Part shown: positions 27,031 through 35,129 of the stretch, in pieces
Layout of the letters: every line of letters starts with the position of its first letter
How positions within the stretch are numbered: position 1 is the first letter of the stretch
Source: an uncultured Lachnospiraceae bacterium
GTDB lineage: Bacteria; Bacillota; Clostridia; Lachnospirales; Lachnospiraceae
Assembly (NCBI GenBank): GCA_958428365.1
Contig: CAUAFT010000005.1
Span: 62,001 to 126,000 of the forward strand
Direction: 5' to 3'
DNA length: 64,000 nt
Translations under genes and position numbers: made by a program
Notes under the pieces: model-generated
What the model was told of the DNA's origin: nothing
Seen by the model: the letters and a program-made list of their open reading frames with translations, nothing else
Databases searched by the model: none

Positions 27031-28431
27031 TTATAATTCAATTTGCAAATTTTTACAACAGTCATTTATAATTTCTGTCAATTCCTCGTCCGTCATCACC
27101 GTGACCCGACCGTCCTCATACTGTTTGTCCACAACGTTTTTGATAGCGCACACCAGCTTGGAATTTTTATCCACTGCCCGGTCTCCCTCCAGACGGTAGT
27201 AGGTATTGATCCAATGGGCGATTCCGGCAAGGCCGGAGGTATTGGACACGGATACCAACACGGGGCGCTTTAAAAATTTTTCGGTATCGAAGATATTATA
27301 GATCTCCTCGTTTTTCAAAAGTCCATCCGCATGGATCCCCGCCCTGGTCACATTGAAATTTTTTCCGCAAAACGGCGTTCTCTCCGGCATATCATAGCCC
27401 AATTCTTTTTCAAAATATTCGGCAAGCTCCGTGATCACCGTAGTGTCCATTCCATCCAGACTTCCCTTTAACTGCGCATACTCAAAGACCATTGCCTCAA
27501 GAGGTGTGTTTCCCGTCCGCTCCCCGATGCCAAACAGCGAACAGTTCACGCCGCAGGCGCCGTAGAGCCATGCTGTGGTGGAATTGCTGACTGCCTTATA
27601 AAAATCGTTATGCCCATGCCATTCGATCAGCTCGCTGGGCACTCCCGCATGGGTGGTCAGACCATAGATAATGCCCTGTACGCTTCTTGGGATCACAGCT
27701 CCCGGAAAGTTCACGCCATACCCCATGGTATCACAGGCGCGAACACGGATCGGGATCTGATATTCCTCCATTAGCTTCATCAGCTCCAAACAAAACGGAA
27801 TGACAAATCCATAGATATCCGATCTGGTGATATCCTCCAGATGACAGCGGGGCGCGATCCCTGTCTCCAAGCACTCCCGGATCACGCTCAGATACTGATT
27901 CAGCGCCTCTTTTCTGGTCATCCTCATCTTGTAGAAAATATGGTAATCCGAACAGCTTACCAAGATTCCCGTCTCCCGCAGCCCAAGTTCTTTGACCAGT
28001 TGAAAATCCTTCTTGCTGGCGCGGATCCAGCTTGTTACTTCCGGGAACTCGTAGCCCCGTTCCAGACATTTATAGACGGCTTCCCTGTCTTTTTTACTGT
28101 ATAAAAAGAACTCGCTCTGACGGATCTTACCGTTCGGTCCTCCCAGCCTATGCAGATAATCATAGATCGTCACGATCTGCTCTGGGGTATATGGGGCTCT
28201 GGACTGCTGTCCATCCCGAAAGGTCGTATCGGTGATCCAGATATTTTCCGGCATATTGTGGGGTACGATACGATCGTTAAATGCAATCTTCGGCACTTCA
28301 TCGTAAGGAAACAGATTCCGGAACACATTCGGCTCTTTTACATCATTGAGCTGATAAAAATGCTCTTCCAACTGCAGTAGGTTCGTCTTATCATTCTTTA
28401 CCACTGCTCTCATATCTCCGATTTCGTTCAT
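27031..28431 (-). CDS. Probable Re-citrate synthase (HMGL-like)
   Basis: The 466 residues belong to the DRE-TIM/HMG-CoA-lyase-like acyltransferases. They show ITDTTFRDGQQSRAPYTPEQI (metal-binding Asp and Arg), ARCHLEDITRSD-like PRCHLEDITRSDIYGF, EWHGHNDFYKAVSN (HxH metal site) and NCSLFGIGERTGNTPLE. The overall length and the missing regulatory domain fit the Clostridium kluyveri-type Re-citrate synthase rather than isopropylmalate synthase. The neighbouring icd supports citrate formation for 2-oxoglutarate supply. Homocitrate synthase is the main alternative. The ATG at 28431 has AGGAGG 6 nt before it. Confidence 0.85.
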   Translation of the reverse strand: MNEIGDMRAVVKNDKTNLLQLEEHFYQLNDVKEPNVFRNLFPYDEVPKIAFNDRIVPHNMPENIWITDTTFRDGQQSRAPYTPEQIVTIYDYLHRLGGPNGKIRQSEFFLYSKKDREAVYKCLERGYEFPEVTSWIRASKKDFQLVKELGLRETGILVSCSDYHIFYKMRMTRKEALNQYLSVIRECLETGIAPRCHLEDITRSDIYGFVIPFCLELMKLMEEYQIPIRVRACDTMGYGVNFPGAVIPRSVQGIIYGLTTHAGVPSELIEWHGHNDFYKAVSNSTTAWLYGACGVNCSLFGIGERTGNTPLEAMVFEYAQLKGSLDGMDTTVITELAEYFEKELGYDMPERTPFCGKNFNVTRAGIHADGLLKNEEIYNIFDTEKFLKRPVLVSVSNTSGLAGIAHWINTYYRLEGDRAVDKNSKLVCAIKNVVDKQYEDGRVTVMTDEELTEIINDCCKNLQIEL

Positions 28432-28462
28432 CTTCATCCTCCTGACTAAAAAAATGCATAAA

Positions 28463-28500
28463 AGTATACAATCTTGTTTCTTGTATGATTGTATACAATT
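28463..28500. promoter_or_regulatory. GntR-type operator pair
   Basis: GTATACAAT (28464-28472) and ATTGTATAC (28488-28496) form an inverted pair. The second is part of the near-perfect palindrome GATTGTATACAATT. It matches the TNGTNNACNA style of GntR/FCD sites and covers the -10 and start region of the promoter. Confidence 0.7.
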
Positions 28501-28516
28501 ATGCATTCATTGTCAA
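28488..28516 (-). promoter_or_regulatory. Promoter of Re-citrate synthase-gntR-icd
   Basis: Minus-strand -35 TTGACA (28511-28516), 17-nt spacer, -10 TACAAT (28488-28493). The -10 is inside the GntR-type palindrome, so binding would block polymerase. Confidence 0.85.
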
Positions 28517-29559
28517 CTTCGAATCTCAAAGGACAGATTGATGGCATAGGGATTTTTCTCCTTATCCACCACTACCTGGCTGCAGATCCAGTGAAGGGTG
28601 TGGAGCGTTCCACGATAGATCTTTTCAAAATTCTCCCGATCGGTCACACGATAGAGCAGCCTTCCCTTCTCATCTTTGCTGCCCTCCAGATCACACCGGA
28701 ATAAAAGAACGATCCGTCTCTCCTTCTTCCCGATCAACACAGAGATCCGATATTGTAAAAGCTGTGTCCGAATCAGATCCATCAGCATATGCAGTGCGTA
28801 ACAGATGTTCGGGATCAGGGACGTGGGCATCTCTCCCTTCACCTGGTTTTCAATCTCTAAAAACTGCCCCCTCTTTTCATTCTGAAATTCCTTCAATAAA
28901 TATTTGATGTTCCGTTCCCAGTCCCTGGTCTCAAAAATATAGTATCTGGCAAAGGCTTCATAGGTCTCCCGTAAAAAATCCTCCAATTCCATCGTAGCCT
29001 TTCCCGCAGGAGCATGACTCCCCGACTCCAGATTATGGTTCACAAACCCGGTAACCATGTCCATGATAATACCATATTCCGCTTTCCGCTCTTCCACGGC
29101 AGTCGCCGCTTTCTGGTAATCCTGGTGTATCTGCTCCAAGCCCTTCCGCTTTTCTTCCTTCTCCTGCTCTGCCTCCCTGCGTATCTTCTGCATCCTGACC
29201 GCTTCTTTCACAGGAATCAGGATGTCGCTGGCGACACGGCAGGGCTTCAATATGAGCTTGAAGATTCCACAGCGGTTGGTAGCTGCCAGGGTCCTTCGTA
29301 TATCTTCCGCCGGGGAAAGGGCGATCTGCATAGTCTCCGGGGAGATCCGACTGCATAGATAGAACATTTCCTCACCGCTCATCACCGGAAGCTCCAGCTC
29401 ACAGATGAAAACGTCGATCTTCTGTTGTTCCAGAACGGCAAGCGCCATCTCCGGGGTAGATGCATAGTAAAAGGAGTATTCCTCCGGCGCTACCTCCAGT
29501 ATTTTTTTGATGATTCTTAAATGACGTTCCTCCGAATCCGTAATCAATATCCGATACAT
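28513..29559 (-). CDS. Response-regulator-like protein with atypical receiver
   Basis: This is a 348-residue protein. The N-terminal CheY-like receiver (about 1-125) has the acidic start ITDSEE and LKP near its end. At the phosphoacceptor position it has Glu54 (FICELELPVMSG) instead of Asp. A coiled-coil stretch (about 130-165) and a C-terminal region of about 180 residues follow. The C-terminal region contains LIPNICYALHMLMDLIRTQL and may be a degraded HATPase-like domain. No DNA-binding domain is recognised. The start is at ATG 29559, with GGGGGG 6 nt upstream. No cognate kinase gene is adjacent. The output is unknown. Confidence 0.65.
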   Translation of the reverse strand: MYRILITDSEERHLRIIKKILEVAPEEYSFYYASTPEMALAVLEQQKIDVFICELELPVMSGEEMFYLCSRISPETMQIALSPAEDIRRTLAATNRCGIFKLILKPCRVASDILIPVKEAVRMQKIRREAEQEKEEKRKGLEQIHQDYQKAATAVEERKAEYGIIMDMVTGFVNHNLESGSHAPAGKATMELEDFLRETYEAFARYYIFETRDWERNIKYLLKEFQNEKRGQFLEIENQVKGEMPTSLIPNICYALHMLMDLIRTQLLQYRISVLIGKKERRIVLLFRCDLEGSKDEKGRLLYRVTDRENFEKIYRGTLHTLHWICSQVVVDKEKNPYAINLSFEIRS

Positions 29560-29628
29560 GTGCATCCCCCCTTTTTTTCTTATTATACCATTCATCCCCG
29601 GTTTTGAAAATTATTTTCTATCCCTGTA

Positions 29629-29655
29629 ACACTTTCTCTTTCTGAGCATAAGATG
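29629..29655 (+). promoter_or_regulatory. Sigma-K-like promoter of Cys-rich gene
   Basis: AC (29629-29630), exactly 16 nt, then CATAAGATG (29647-29655). This fits the sigma-K pattern AC-N16-CATAnnnTA except for the last base. It lies about 30 bp before the gene's GGAGG. No sigma-A site is apparent. Confidence 0.45.
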
Positions 29656-29685
29656 AAGTGTAATTAAAAATTTGGAGGATTTCAA

Positions 29686-29904
29686 ATGAGTGATTTAGCA
29701 GCAACAAACTGTGGATGTGGATGTAATGAAGAAGGAGGATGCGGCTCCATTATCTGGTTAATTATCTTATTATCCTGCTGTGGATGCGGCAACGGCTTCT
29801 TCGGTGGAAATGGATGCGATGGCAACAACAACAGTTGCTTATGGATCATCTTACTGCTCTTCTGCTGTGGCAACGGATTTAACGGCAATGGATGCTTCTG
29901 CTAG
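29686..29904 (+). CDS. Small Cys/Gly/Asn-rich protein (chorion-like high-cysteine type)
   Basis: The 72 residues are dominated by Cys (16), Gly and Asn, in repeats such as CGCGCNEEGGCG and CCGNGFNGNGCFC. Two short hydrophobic stretches (IIWLIILLSCCG and LWIILLLFCCG) are included. Similar small proteins are often annotated in Lachnospiraceae as chorion-class high-cysteine proteins; their role is not established. The sigma-K-like promoter and the composition suggest a cross-linked spore-coat component, but this is inference. TTTGGAGG lies before the ATG, and a good terminator follows. Confidence 0.75.
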   Translation: MSDLAATNCGCGCNEEGGCGSIIWLIILLSCCGCGNGFFGGNGCDGNNNSCLWIILLLFCCGNGFNGNGCFC

Positions 29905-29971
29905 TATCTGGCAGAAACTAAGCTGCTTAACGCAGTGATCCGGGAATCTGATAGATTTCCAATAAGATAAG

Positions 29972-30026
29972 AGAGGGTGTCCCAGACTATGAATTTTTAA
30001 ATTCTAAGAAAGGGGCGCCCTCTTTT
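29972..30026 (+). terminator. Terminator of Cys-rich gene
   Basis: AGAGGGTGTCCC pairs with GGGGCGCCCTCT (two G-T pairs), enclosing a second GAATTT/AAATTC hairpin, and ends in TTTTG. Between this and 30126 I see only a short TCCGCC/GGCGGA hairpin. Confidence 0.8.
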
Positions 30027-30126
30027 GATATGCATGATCTTTCATTACGATTTGTTTTTTATCTCGCTTTGTGGGATTCTCCGCCTGCGGCGGATCACTT
30101 CAGCGATATAATTCCTCTTAAAGAAC

Positions 30127-30160
30127 AAATGCTATGCAAATAACAATCTGCATAGCATTT
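30127..30160 (-). terminator. Terminator of 53-residue gene
   Basis: AATGCTATGCA and TGCATAGCATT form an 11-bp perfect stem, followed on the minus strand by TTTGTTCTTT. It lies 22 bp beyond the stop codon. Confidence 0.75.
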
Positions 30161-30181
30161 TACATCTATTCCCAATGGAGT

Positions 30182-30343
30182 TCATTCCCGATAATTACTT
30201 TTATCCGTGTTTTGCTGAAAAAACCTCCCATGCTTCTGGGTTCGCTCTTCCCGCTTCTGCTGTGCCTCCTTCCGCCGCTTTTTTTCCAGACATTTTTCGT
30301 CTATTTCATATACTTTATTTCCGTCAATAATCAATCTGCCCAT
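30182..30343 (-). CDS. Small basic protein of 53 residues
   Basis: This short gene starts MGRLIIDGNKVYEIDEKC and continues with a Lys/Arg/Glu/Gln-rich helix (EKKRRKEAQQKREERTQKHG), ending NYRE. A strong AGGAGG lies 7 nt before the ATG, and a terminator hairpin follows. This supports a real gene despite its size. It is transcribed away from the two small genes at 30442-31058, sharing a 98-bp intergenic promoter region. The family is not recognised. The strongly charged helix suggests a nucleic-acid- or ribosome-binding role, but this cannot be shown from sequence. Confidence 0.7.
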   Translation of the reverse strand: MGRLIIDGNKVYEIDEKCLEKKRRKEAQQKREERTQKHGRFFQQNTDKSNYRE

Positions 30344-30441
30344 TGCTTTCCTCCTCTTTCTATCTGTTATTACTATATGCAGGCTTTAAAATATTGCATA
30401 GCTTTTTTTTCGGCGCATATATTGAAAGAAAAAGGTTTTTT

Positions 30442-30771
30442 ATGGACGAAGAATTAAAGACCACACTTTTAGACGAACAGCTTCAGAGCAGGGAACTGCA
30501 GATTTTAAAGACCACCATTCCCTACCTCAAAGAACCTCAGCAGAAAAATTTTGCGATCCTTGCAAAATTTTTAGAACTGCAAAAGACGATCCGCTTTTTC
30601 CAGAGCGATTCCAACAGTCTGAGTATTTGTTCGGTGGATAATCCAGAGGAAAACACCCTCAATCTATTGAATGAAATACGCCCCTACTGCAATGAAAAGG
30701 AATTAGAAAGCCTTGATTCCTTCATCAATATGTTTCAGCTTTTTTCCGCTTATGATCTACTATTCCGCTAA
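30442..30771 (+). CDS. Uncharacterised helical protein, 109 residues
   Basis: I do not recognise this family. The protein starts MDEELKTTLLDEQLQ; AAAGG precedes this ATG, whereas the open frame upstream covers the intergenic region and lacks a ribosome binding site. It is acidic and almost wholly helical (LQILKTTIPYLKEPQQKNFAILAKFLELQ...). There is no signal peptide or membrane segment. It is followed after 14 nt by another small helical protein gene, so the two probably act together. A weak TTGCAT-18-TATATT promoter may lie at 30394-30423. Confidence 0.65.
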   Translation: MDEELKTTLLDEQLQSRELQILKTTIPYLKEPQQKNFAILAKFLELQKTIRFFQSDSNSLSICSVDNPEENTLNLLNEIRPYCNEKELESLDSFINMFQLFSAYDLLFR

Positions 30772-30785
30772 TAAAGGAGGCATCT

Positions 30786-31058
30786 ATGGACATTTCAGAT
30801 TTACTAAAACAGGGGAATATTCCGCCTGAAAAGCTCAACTTTCTGCTTCAGTTTGCCAACCAGCAGCATTCGGGAAACGCCAGGGAAATGGCTTCGGAAC
30901 TGACAAAGGCCGCTTCCACTGCAAAAAGCGAAGGGATAGAATTTTCCGAAACGGAGCGGGATCTCATGATCGATATATTAAAACAGAACATGAGCGAGGA
31001 GGAACGCAAAAAAACCGATATGCTCCTCAACCTCATGAAAAATATGAAAAAACGTTAA
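30786..31058 (+). CDS. Uncharacterised helical protein, 90 residues
   Basis: I do not recognise this family. It begins MDISDLLKQGNIPPEKLNFLLQFA and ends with a basic helix MLLNLMKNMKKR. It is rich in Glu, Lys and Ser, with short amphipathic helices separated by polar turns (SEGIEFSETERDLMIDILKQ). AAAGGAGG lies before the ATG. It is the second gene of a two-gene unit that ends in a strong bidirectional terminator. Size and style are like small Clostridia-specific proteins linked to sporulation, but there is no direct evidence. Confidence 0.7.
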   Translation: MDISDLLKQGNIPPEKLNFLLQFANQQHSGNAREMASELTKAASTAKSEGIEFSETERDLMIDILKQNMSEEERKKTDMLLNLMKNMKKR

Positions 31059-31075
31059 GATATTCTTTTAAAACG

Positions 31076-31116
31076 AAAAAACACGCCAATCCGTATATCT
31101 GTTGGCGTGTTTTCTT
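31076..31116. terminator. Bidirectional terminator between small genes and leuS
   Basis: ACACGCCAA/TTGGCGTGT stem with a 12-nt loop is flanked by A6 on the left and TTTTCTT on the right. It can therefore end transcripts from both sides. Confidence 0.9.
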
Positions 31117-31158
31117 CCTTATACCGGGGCTTCCATCCCTGCCGCCGGCAATCATAAA

Positions 31159-33576
31159 TTATTTTTGTACGATATTAATGATTCTTCCAGGAACATAGAT
31201 CTCTTTTACTATGGTTCCTGTCAGCTTATCTGCAATGGCTTCCTTTCCTGCCGCGATGGCGGTATCCTTATCCACATCGGCCGGGAGCTTGACAACAGCT
31301 CTGGTCTTGCCGTTGATCTGAACCGGAAGCTCAATGGTATCCTCCACGGTCTTTGCCTCATCAAATTCCGGCCAGGACTGCTGATAGACTCTTCCCTCAT
31401 ATCCGCAGTTCGCCCAAATCTCCTCCGTGATATGCGGAGCCACCGGATTCAAGAGGATGAGGAAGGTCTCAAATTCCTTCCGGTTGATGGAATTTTCTTT
31501 GTAGAAATCGTTTAAGAGACTCATCATCGCTGCAATCGCCGTATTATACTTCAGGTTCTCAAAGTCAGAGCTTACCTTCTGGATGGTCTGGTGCATCTTT
31601 GTCTCGAAGTTATCACGGTACTCCTCTCCGTCCACCAAAAGCTCCTGCAATTTCCATACACGGTCTAAGAATCTGCGGCAGCCCTTCACACCATTCTCCG
31701 ACCAGGACGCACTCAAATCAAAGGCTCCAATGAACATCTCGTAAGTACGAAGTGTGTCCGCACCGTAATCCATTACGATGTCATCCGGATTTACCACGTT
31801 TCCGCGGGATTTGGACATCTTTTCCCCGTTTTCTCCTAAGATCATACCGTGGCTGGTTCTCTTCTGATATGGCTCTTTGGTCGGCACCACACCCTGATCG
31901 TAGAGGAATCTGTGCCAGAATCTGGAATAGAGCAGATGGAGTGTGGTGTGCTCCATACCTCCGTTGTACCAGTCCACCGGAAGCCAGTAATCAAGAGCTT
32001 CCTTGCTTGCCAGCGCCTCGGTATTGTGGGGATCCGTATAGCGGAGGAAGTACCAGGAAGAACCTGCCCACTGCGGCATGGTGTCGGTCTCACGCTTTGC
32101 AGGACCTCCACAGCAAGGACAGGTGGTATTCACCCAATCGGTCATAGCCGCCAGCGGAGATTCTCCGTTTTCCGTCGGCATATAGCTGTCTACCTCCGGA
32201 AGCTCCAGTGGAAGCTCGCTCTCTGGAAGCGGCACATAGCCGCATTTCTCACATTTTACGATCGGGATCGGTTCCCCCCAGTAACGCTGACGTGAAAATA
32301 CCCAATCCCGAAGTTTGAAGTTGGTCTTGCTCTTTCCGATCTTCTTCTCTTCCAGGAACTCGATGATCTTCTTCTTTGCTTCCGCTACTTCCAGCCCGTT
32401 CAGAAACTCAGAATTTACCAGCTTTCCGGTGGCAACGTCCGTAAAGGCCTCCTCCTGGACATTCTCACCTCCTGCCACGACTTCGATGATCGGAAGGTGA
32501 AACTTCTTCGCAAACTCCCAGTCTCTGGTATCGTGTGCCGGAACTGCCATGATGGCGCCGGTTCCGTAGGACATCAGTACATAATCGGATACCCAGATCG
32601 GGATCTCTTTGTCGTTCACCGGGTTCACCGCCGTTAATCCGTCAATGGCAACTCCGGTCTTTTCCTTGGCAAGCTCGGAACGCTCGAAGTCGGATTTTCT
32701 CGCCGCCTGCTCTCTGTAGGCTGTGATCTCATCCCAGTTCCTGATCTCGTCTTTATATTTATCCAAAAGCGGATGCTCCGGAGATACCACCATGTAGGTG
32801 GCGCCGAATAAGGTGTCCGGTCTGGTGGTGTAGACAGTCAGAGATTCCTCTTTGCCTGCAATCTTGAATTCCACTTCCGCTCCCTGGCTCTTACCGATCC
32901 AGTTCTTCTGGGAGACCTTGACGCGCTCAATGTAATCCACGTCCTTTAATCCCTCCAAGAGCTTTTCTGCGTAATCGGTGATCTTTAACATCCACTGACT
33001 CTTGACTTTTCGGACTACCGGACTTCCGCAGCGCTCGCAGACACCGTTGACAACCTCTTCATTTGCAAGACCCACCTTACAGGAGGTGCACCAGTTAATC
33101 GGCATCTCACTCTTGTAGGCGAGACCTTCCTTAAATAACTTCAGGAAGATCCACTGCGTCCATTTATAGTAATCCACATCGGTGGTGTTGATCTCACGAT
33201 CCCAGTCAAAAGAATAACCCAGAGAATGGAGCTGGTTCTTAAAACGCTTCACATTGTTCTCGGTAACGATCTTGGGATGGATCTTATTTTTAATGGCATA
33301 GTTTTCCGTCGGCAGTCCGAAAGCGTCCCATCCCATTGGATAGAGTACGTTGTACCCCTGCATTCTTCTCTTTCTCGCCACGATGTCCAGTGCGGTGTAA
33401 GGTCTTGGGTGACCCACATGGAGTCCCTGTCCTGACGGATATGGAAATTCCACCAGTGCGTAGTATTTTGGCTTGGAATAATCGTCTGATGCGGCAAACG
33501 CCTTTTCGTCATCCCAGATTTTCTGCCACTTCTGCTCAATGGCTCTGTGGTTGTAAGGTATTCCTTTGGCTGACAT
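31159..33576 (-). CDS. leuS: Leucyl-tRNA synthetase
   Basis: This class Ia synthetase charges tRNA-Leu. At 805 residues it has normal bacterial length. The HIGH-type motif is in [19 protein letters not shown], a zinc-like Cys4 cluster is [21 protein letters not shown], the editing domain is recognisable ([29 protein letters not shown]), and [14 protein letters not shown] is the KMSKS loop. A second zinc cluster CEKCGYVP...CPCCGG is present. No T-box leader elements (AGGGTGGNACCGCG) were found upstream, although many Firmicutes leuS genes have one. Confidence 0.97.
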   Translation of the reverse strand: MSAKGIPYNHRAIEQKWQKIWDDEKAFAASDDYSKPKYYALVEFPYPSGQGLHVGHPRPYTALDIVARKRRMQGYNVLYPMGWDAFGLPTENYAIKNKIHPKIVTENNVKRFKNQLHSLGYSFDWDREINTTDVDYYKWTQWIFLKLFKEGLAYKSEMPINWCTSCKVGLANEEVVNGVCERCGSPVVRKVKSQWMLKITDYAEKLLEGLKDVDYIERVKVSQKNWIGKSQGAEVEFKIAGKEESLTVYTTRPDTLFGATYMVVSPEHPLLDKYKDEIRNWDEITAYREQAARKSDFERSELAKEKTGVAIDGLTAVNPVNDKEIPIWVSDYVLMSYGTGAIMAVPAHDTRDWEFAKKFHLPIIEVVAGGENVQEEAFTDVATGKLVNSEFLNGLEVAEAKKKIIEFLEEKKIGKSKTNFKLRDWVFSRQRYWGEPIPIVKCEKCGYVPLPESELPLELPEVDSYMPTENGESPLAAMTDWVNTTCPCCGGPAKRETDTMPQWAGSSWYFLRYTDPHNTEALASKEALDYWLPVDWYNGGMEHTTLHLLYSRFWHRFLYDQGVVPTKEPYQKRTSHGMILGENGEKMSKSRGNVVNPDDIVMDYGADTLRTYEMFIGAFDLSASWSENGVKGCRRFLDRVWKLQELLVDGEEYRDNFETKMHQTIQKVSSDFENLKYNTAIAAMMSLLNDFYKENSINRKEFETFLILLNPVAPHITEEIWANCGYEGRVYQQSWPEFDEAKTVEDTIELPVQINGKTRAVVKLPADVDKDTAIAAGKEAIADKLTGTIVKEIYVPGRIINIVQK

Positions 33577-33652
33577 TTTCTGCTCCTCCTCGTTTTTCAG
33601 ATCTATTTGTAAACTTGATAAAATTTTAGCAATCTAAACCCATACAGATAAA

Positions 33653-33680
33653 ATTTTAACATAGTCGGGGTATTTGTCAA
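33653..33680 (-). promoter_or_regulatory. Promoter of leuS
   Basis: Minus-strand -35 TTGACA (33675-33680), 16-nt spacer, -10 TAAAAT (33653-33658). The leader repeats the -10 block: TAAAATTTTATC occurs twice, 30 nt apart. Confidence 0.75.
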
Positions 33681-33720
33681 GGGATTCGGGGGCATTCGCA
33701 GTGCGTTCCTGCCCGGAGAG

Positions 33721-33770
33721 CTTTTTATTTCATAGGAAAGTCCAAAGGAATTTCCTATGAAATAAAAAAG
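33721..33770. repeat. Palindromic repeat, copy B
   Basis: Nearly perfect 19-20-nt arms, CTTTTTATTTCATAGGAAA and its inverse, enclose a short core. Read on the minus strand, the core TTCCTTTGGACTTTCC matches copy C (42.2 kb) and copy A (11.8 kb). It shares its A/T run with the adjoining terminator. Confidence 0.65.
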
Positions 33771-33795
33771 AACCGACAGATTTCCCTGCCGGTTC
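33764..33795 (-). terminator. Terminator of secreted InlB-repeat gene
   Basis: GAACCGGCAG/CTGTCGGTTC stem (one G-T) is followed on the minus strand by TTTTTTATTT. The T run is the start of palindromic repeat copy B. Confidence 0.9.
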
Positions 33796-33802
33796 CCGTC
33801 CG

Positions 33803-35101
33803 CTAAATGGACTTTAACTTAATGCATATGATTTTTTCCAAAGGAGAGATACTGCTTCCCTTTCCATCGGTGCCTTCATAATATTTCTGACTGGCAGATT
33901 CAAAGAGAATATATACCTGCTCTCCCAGAATCTCCAACTCCTCCGAACAGGGCGGCATCTCTACTTTCTGTGCCGGTTTGTTCGGTTCTTCATCCAGAGC
34001 CTCCAATGAATCATAGATTTTTAAAAAGGAGGATTTCGTCCTTCCCAGAGAAGTACTTAAGAACACTCTCCCATCTTCTGCAAAGGCAACTCCCTGTACC
34101 CTTGCCGGGATCTTATAAGTATCCTTTGCCACTAATTTCTCTCCATTAAAACGATAGGAGATCATTTTCGACTTCAGTAAATCATTCTCTGTCGCCACCC
34201 ACAGCTTTCCGTCGTGGAAGGTGATACAGGATGGACGGTTCTTTACTGGAAAGGCTTCTATGGACTCTGAACAGTCGATAAACTCCTTCGGTCTTTCTTT
34301 TGCAATCTCCAAAAGCATCTGATATGGGATCCTCTCCAATGTTTTATTGTCGGAATGACAGATCCAAACATTTTCCCCATCGCAGGTGACTCCGCCTAAA
34401 TGGCTGTTTTTCTTCATTCCAAGTGTTGCGATATACTCCCCGCTGCTGCGGTCGAACATATAGAGAGACCCCAGTACATCCCAGTCACAGCTATATGCCG
34501 TGACCAGAATGAAGTCTTTGGTAAGGCAAAGTCCCTGGGGACATTGATTCTCATCCAGGATGCGCTGCTCTTTGATGTCTTCCTCTCTGGTGGAGGGCAT
34601 CCCCGGAATACTGATATTATCCAGAACCGTGTAACTACAGTCCTTTAACGCTTTTGTACTCCGGCTTAACTTCGCATCCGTGTGATAAGAGTATCTGCTG
34701 ATATTTTCCACATCATTGATTTTTCTGGTCCACTTGGCATACAGAACCACGTTGCCAACCATATCCTGATCAATGATCTCAATCTTTTTTTGAAAATGAC
34801 TATCGGTATACCAGCCCGCAAAATTGTATCCTACTCTTCTCGGCGCTTCTAACACAAGCGGCAGATCCCCGAATTGATAAGTGTCTGCATTTTTATTTGA
34901 ATTTATCCCACCATTCAACTCATATCTGATCTCATATTCCAACAGATGATCTGCCCTGGTAACTTCCTGCCCATCATCCTGATCTGAAAAAAAATCCGAT
35001 TGGTCATCGTGGAATCCATATGCCCGAACAACTGTGGGATCTTCCAACAGGAAAACCAGAACCAGCAACCATGCTGTGAACTTCCTCGTTCTGCTTTTCA
35101 T
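33803..35101 (-). CDS. Secreted protein with InlB-type repeat and propeller-like region
   Basis: The 432 residues start with a signal peptide (MKSRTRKFTAWLLVLVFLLEDPTVVRA). One Listeria-Bacteroides/InlB B-repeat follows (about 55-120; YELNGG...GYNFAGWYTDSHF...VLYAKW). The C-terminal 280 residues show repeated short beta units (CPQGLCLTKDFILVTAYS, GGVTCDGENVWICHSDN, PSCITFHDGKLWVATEN, VQGVAFAEDGRVFLSTS), as in beta-propellers. There is no LPXTG anchor, so the protein is probably secreted or loosely bound. The ligand is unknown. It lies 28 nt after the EF-G2-type gene. Confidence 0.7.
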   Translation of the reverse strand: MKSRTRKFTAWLLVLVFLLEDPTVVRAYGFHDDQSDFFSDQDDGQEVTRADHLLEYEIRYELNGGINSNKNADTYQFGDLPLVLEAPRRVGYNFAGWYTDSHFQKKIEIIDQDMVGNVVLYAKWTRKINDVENISRYSYHTDAKLSRSTKALKDCSYTVLDNISIPGMPSTREEDIKEQRILDENQCPQGLCLTKDFILVTAYSCDWDVLGSLYMFDRSSGEYIATLGMKKNSHLGGVTCDGENVWICHSDNKTLERIPYQMLLEIAKERPKEFIDCSESIEAFPVKNRPSCITFHDGKLWVATENDLLKSKMISYRFNGEKLVAKDTYKIPARVQGVAFAEDGRVFLSTSLGRTKSSFLKIYDSLEALDEEPNKPAQKVEMPPCSEELEILGEQVYILFESASQKYYEGTDGKGSSISPLEKIICIKLKSI

Positions 35102-35129
35102 CTGTCAACTCCAAACCGCTTTTTTTGTC

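Noticed and set aside
30134..30457. 107-residue plus-strand open frame
   Set aside because: It is antisense to the 53-residue gene with its strong ribosome binding site, and it has no start signal of its own.
33577..33802. T-box riboswitch upstream of leuS
   Set aside because: Many Firmicutes leuS genes have one, but no AGGGTGGNACCGCG-like box or antiterminator was found; only a promoter, a repeat and a terminator are present.
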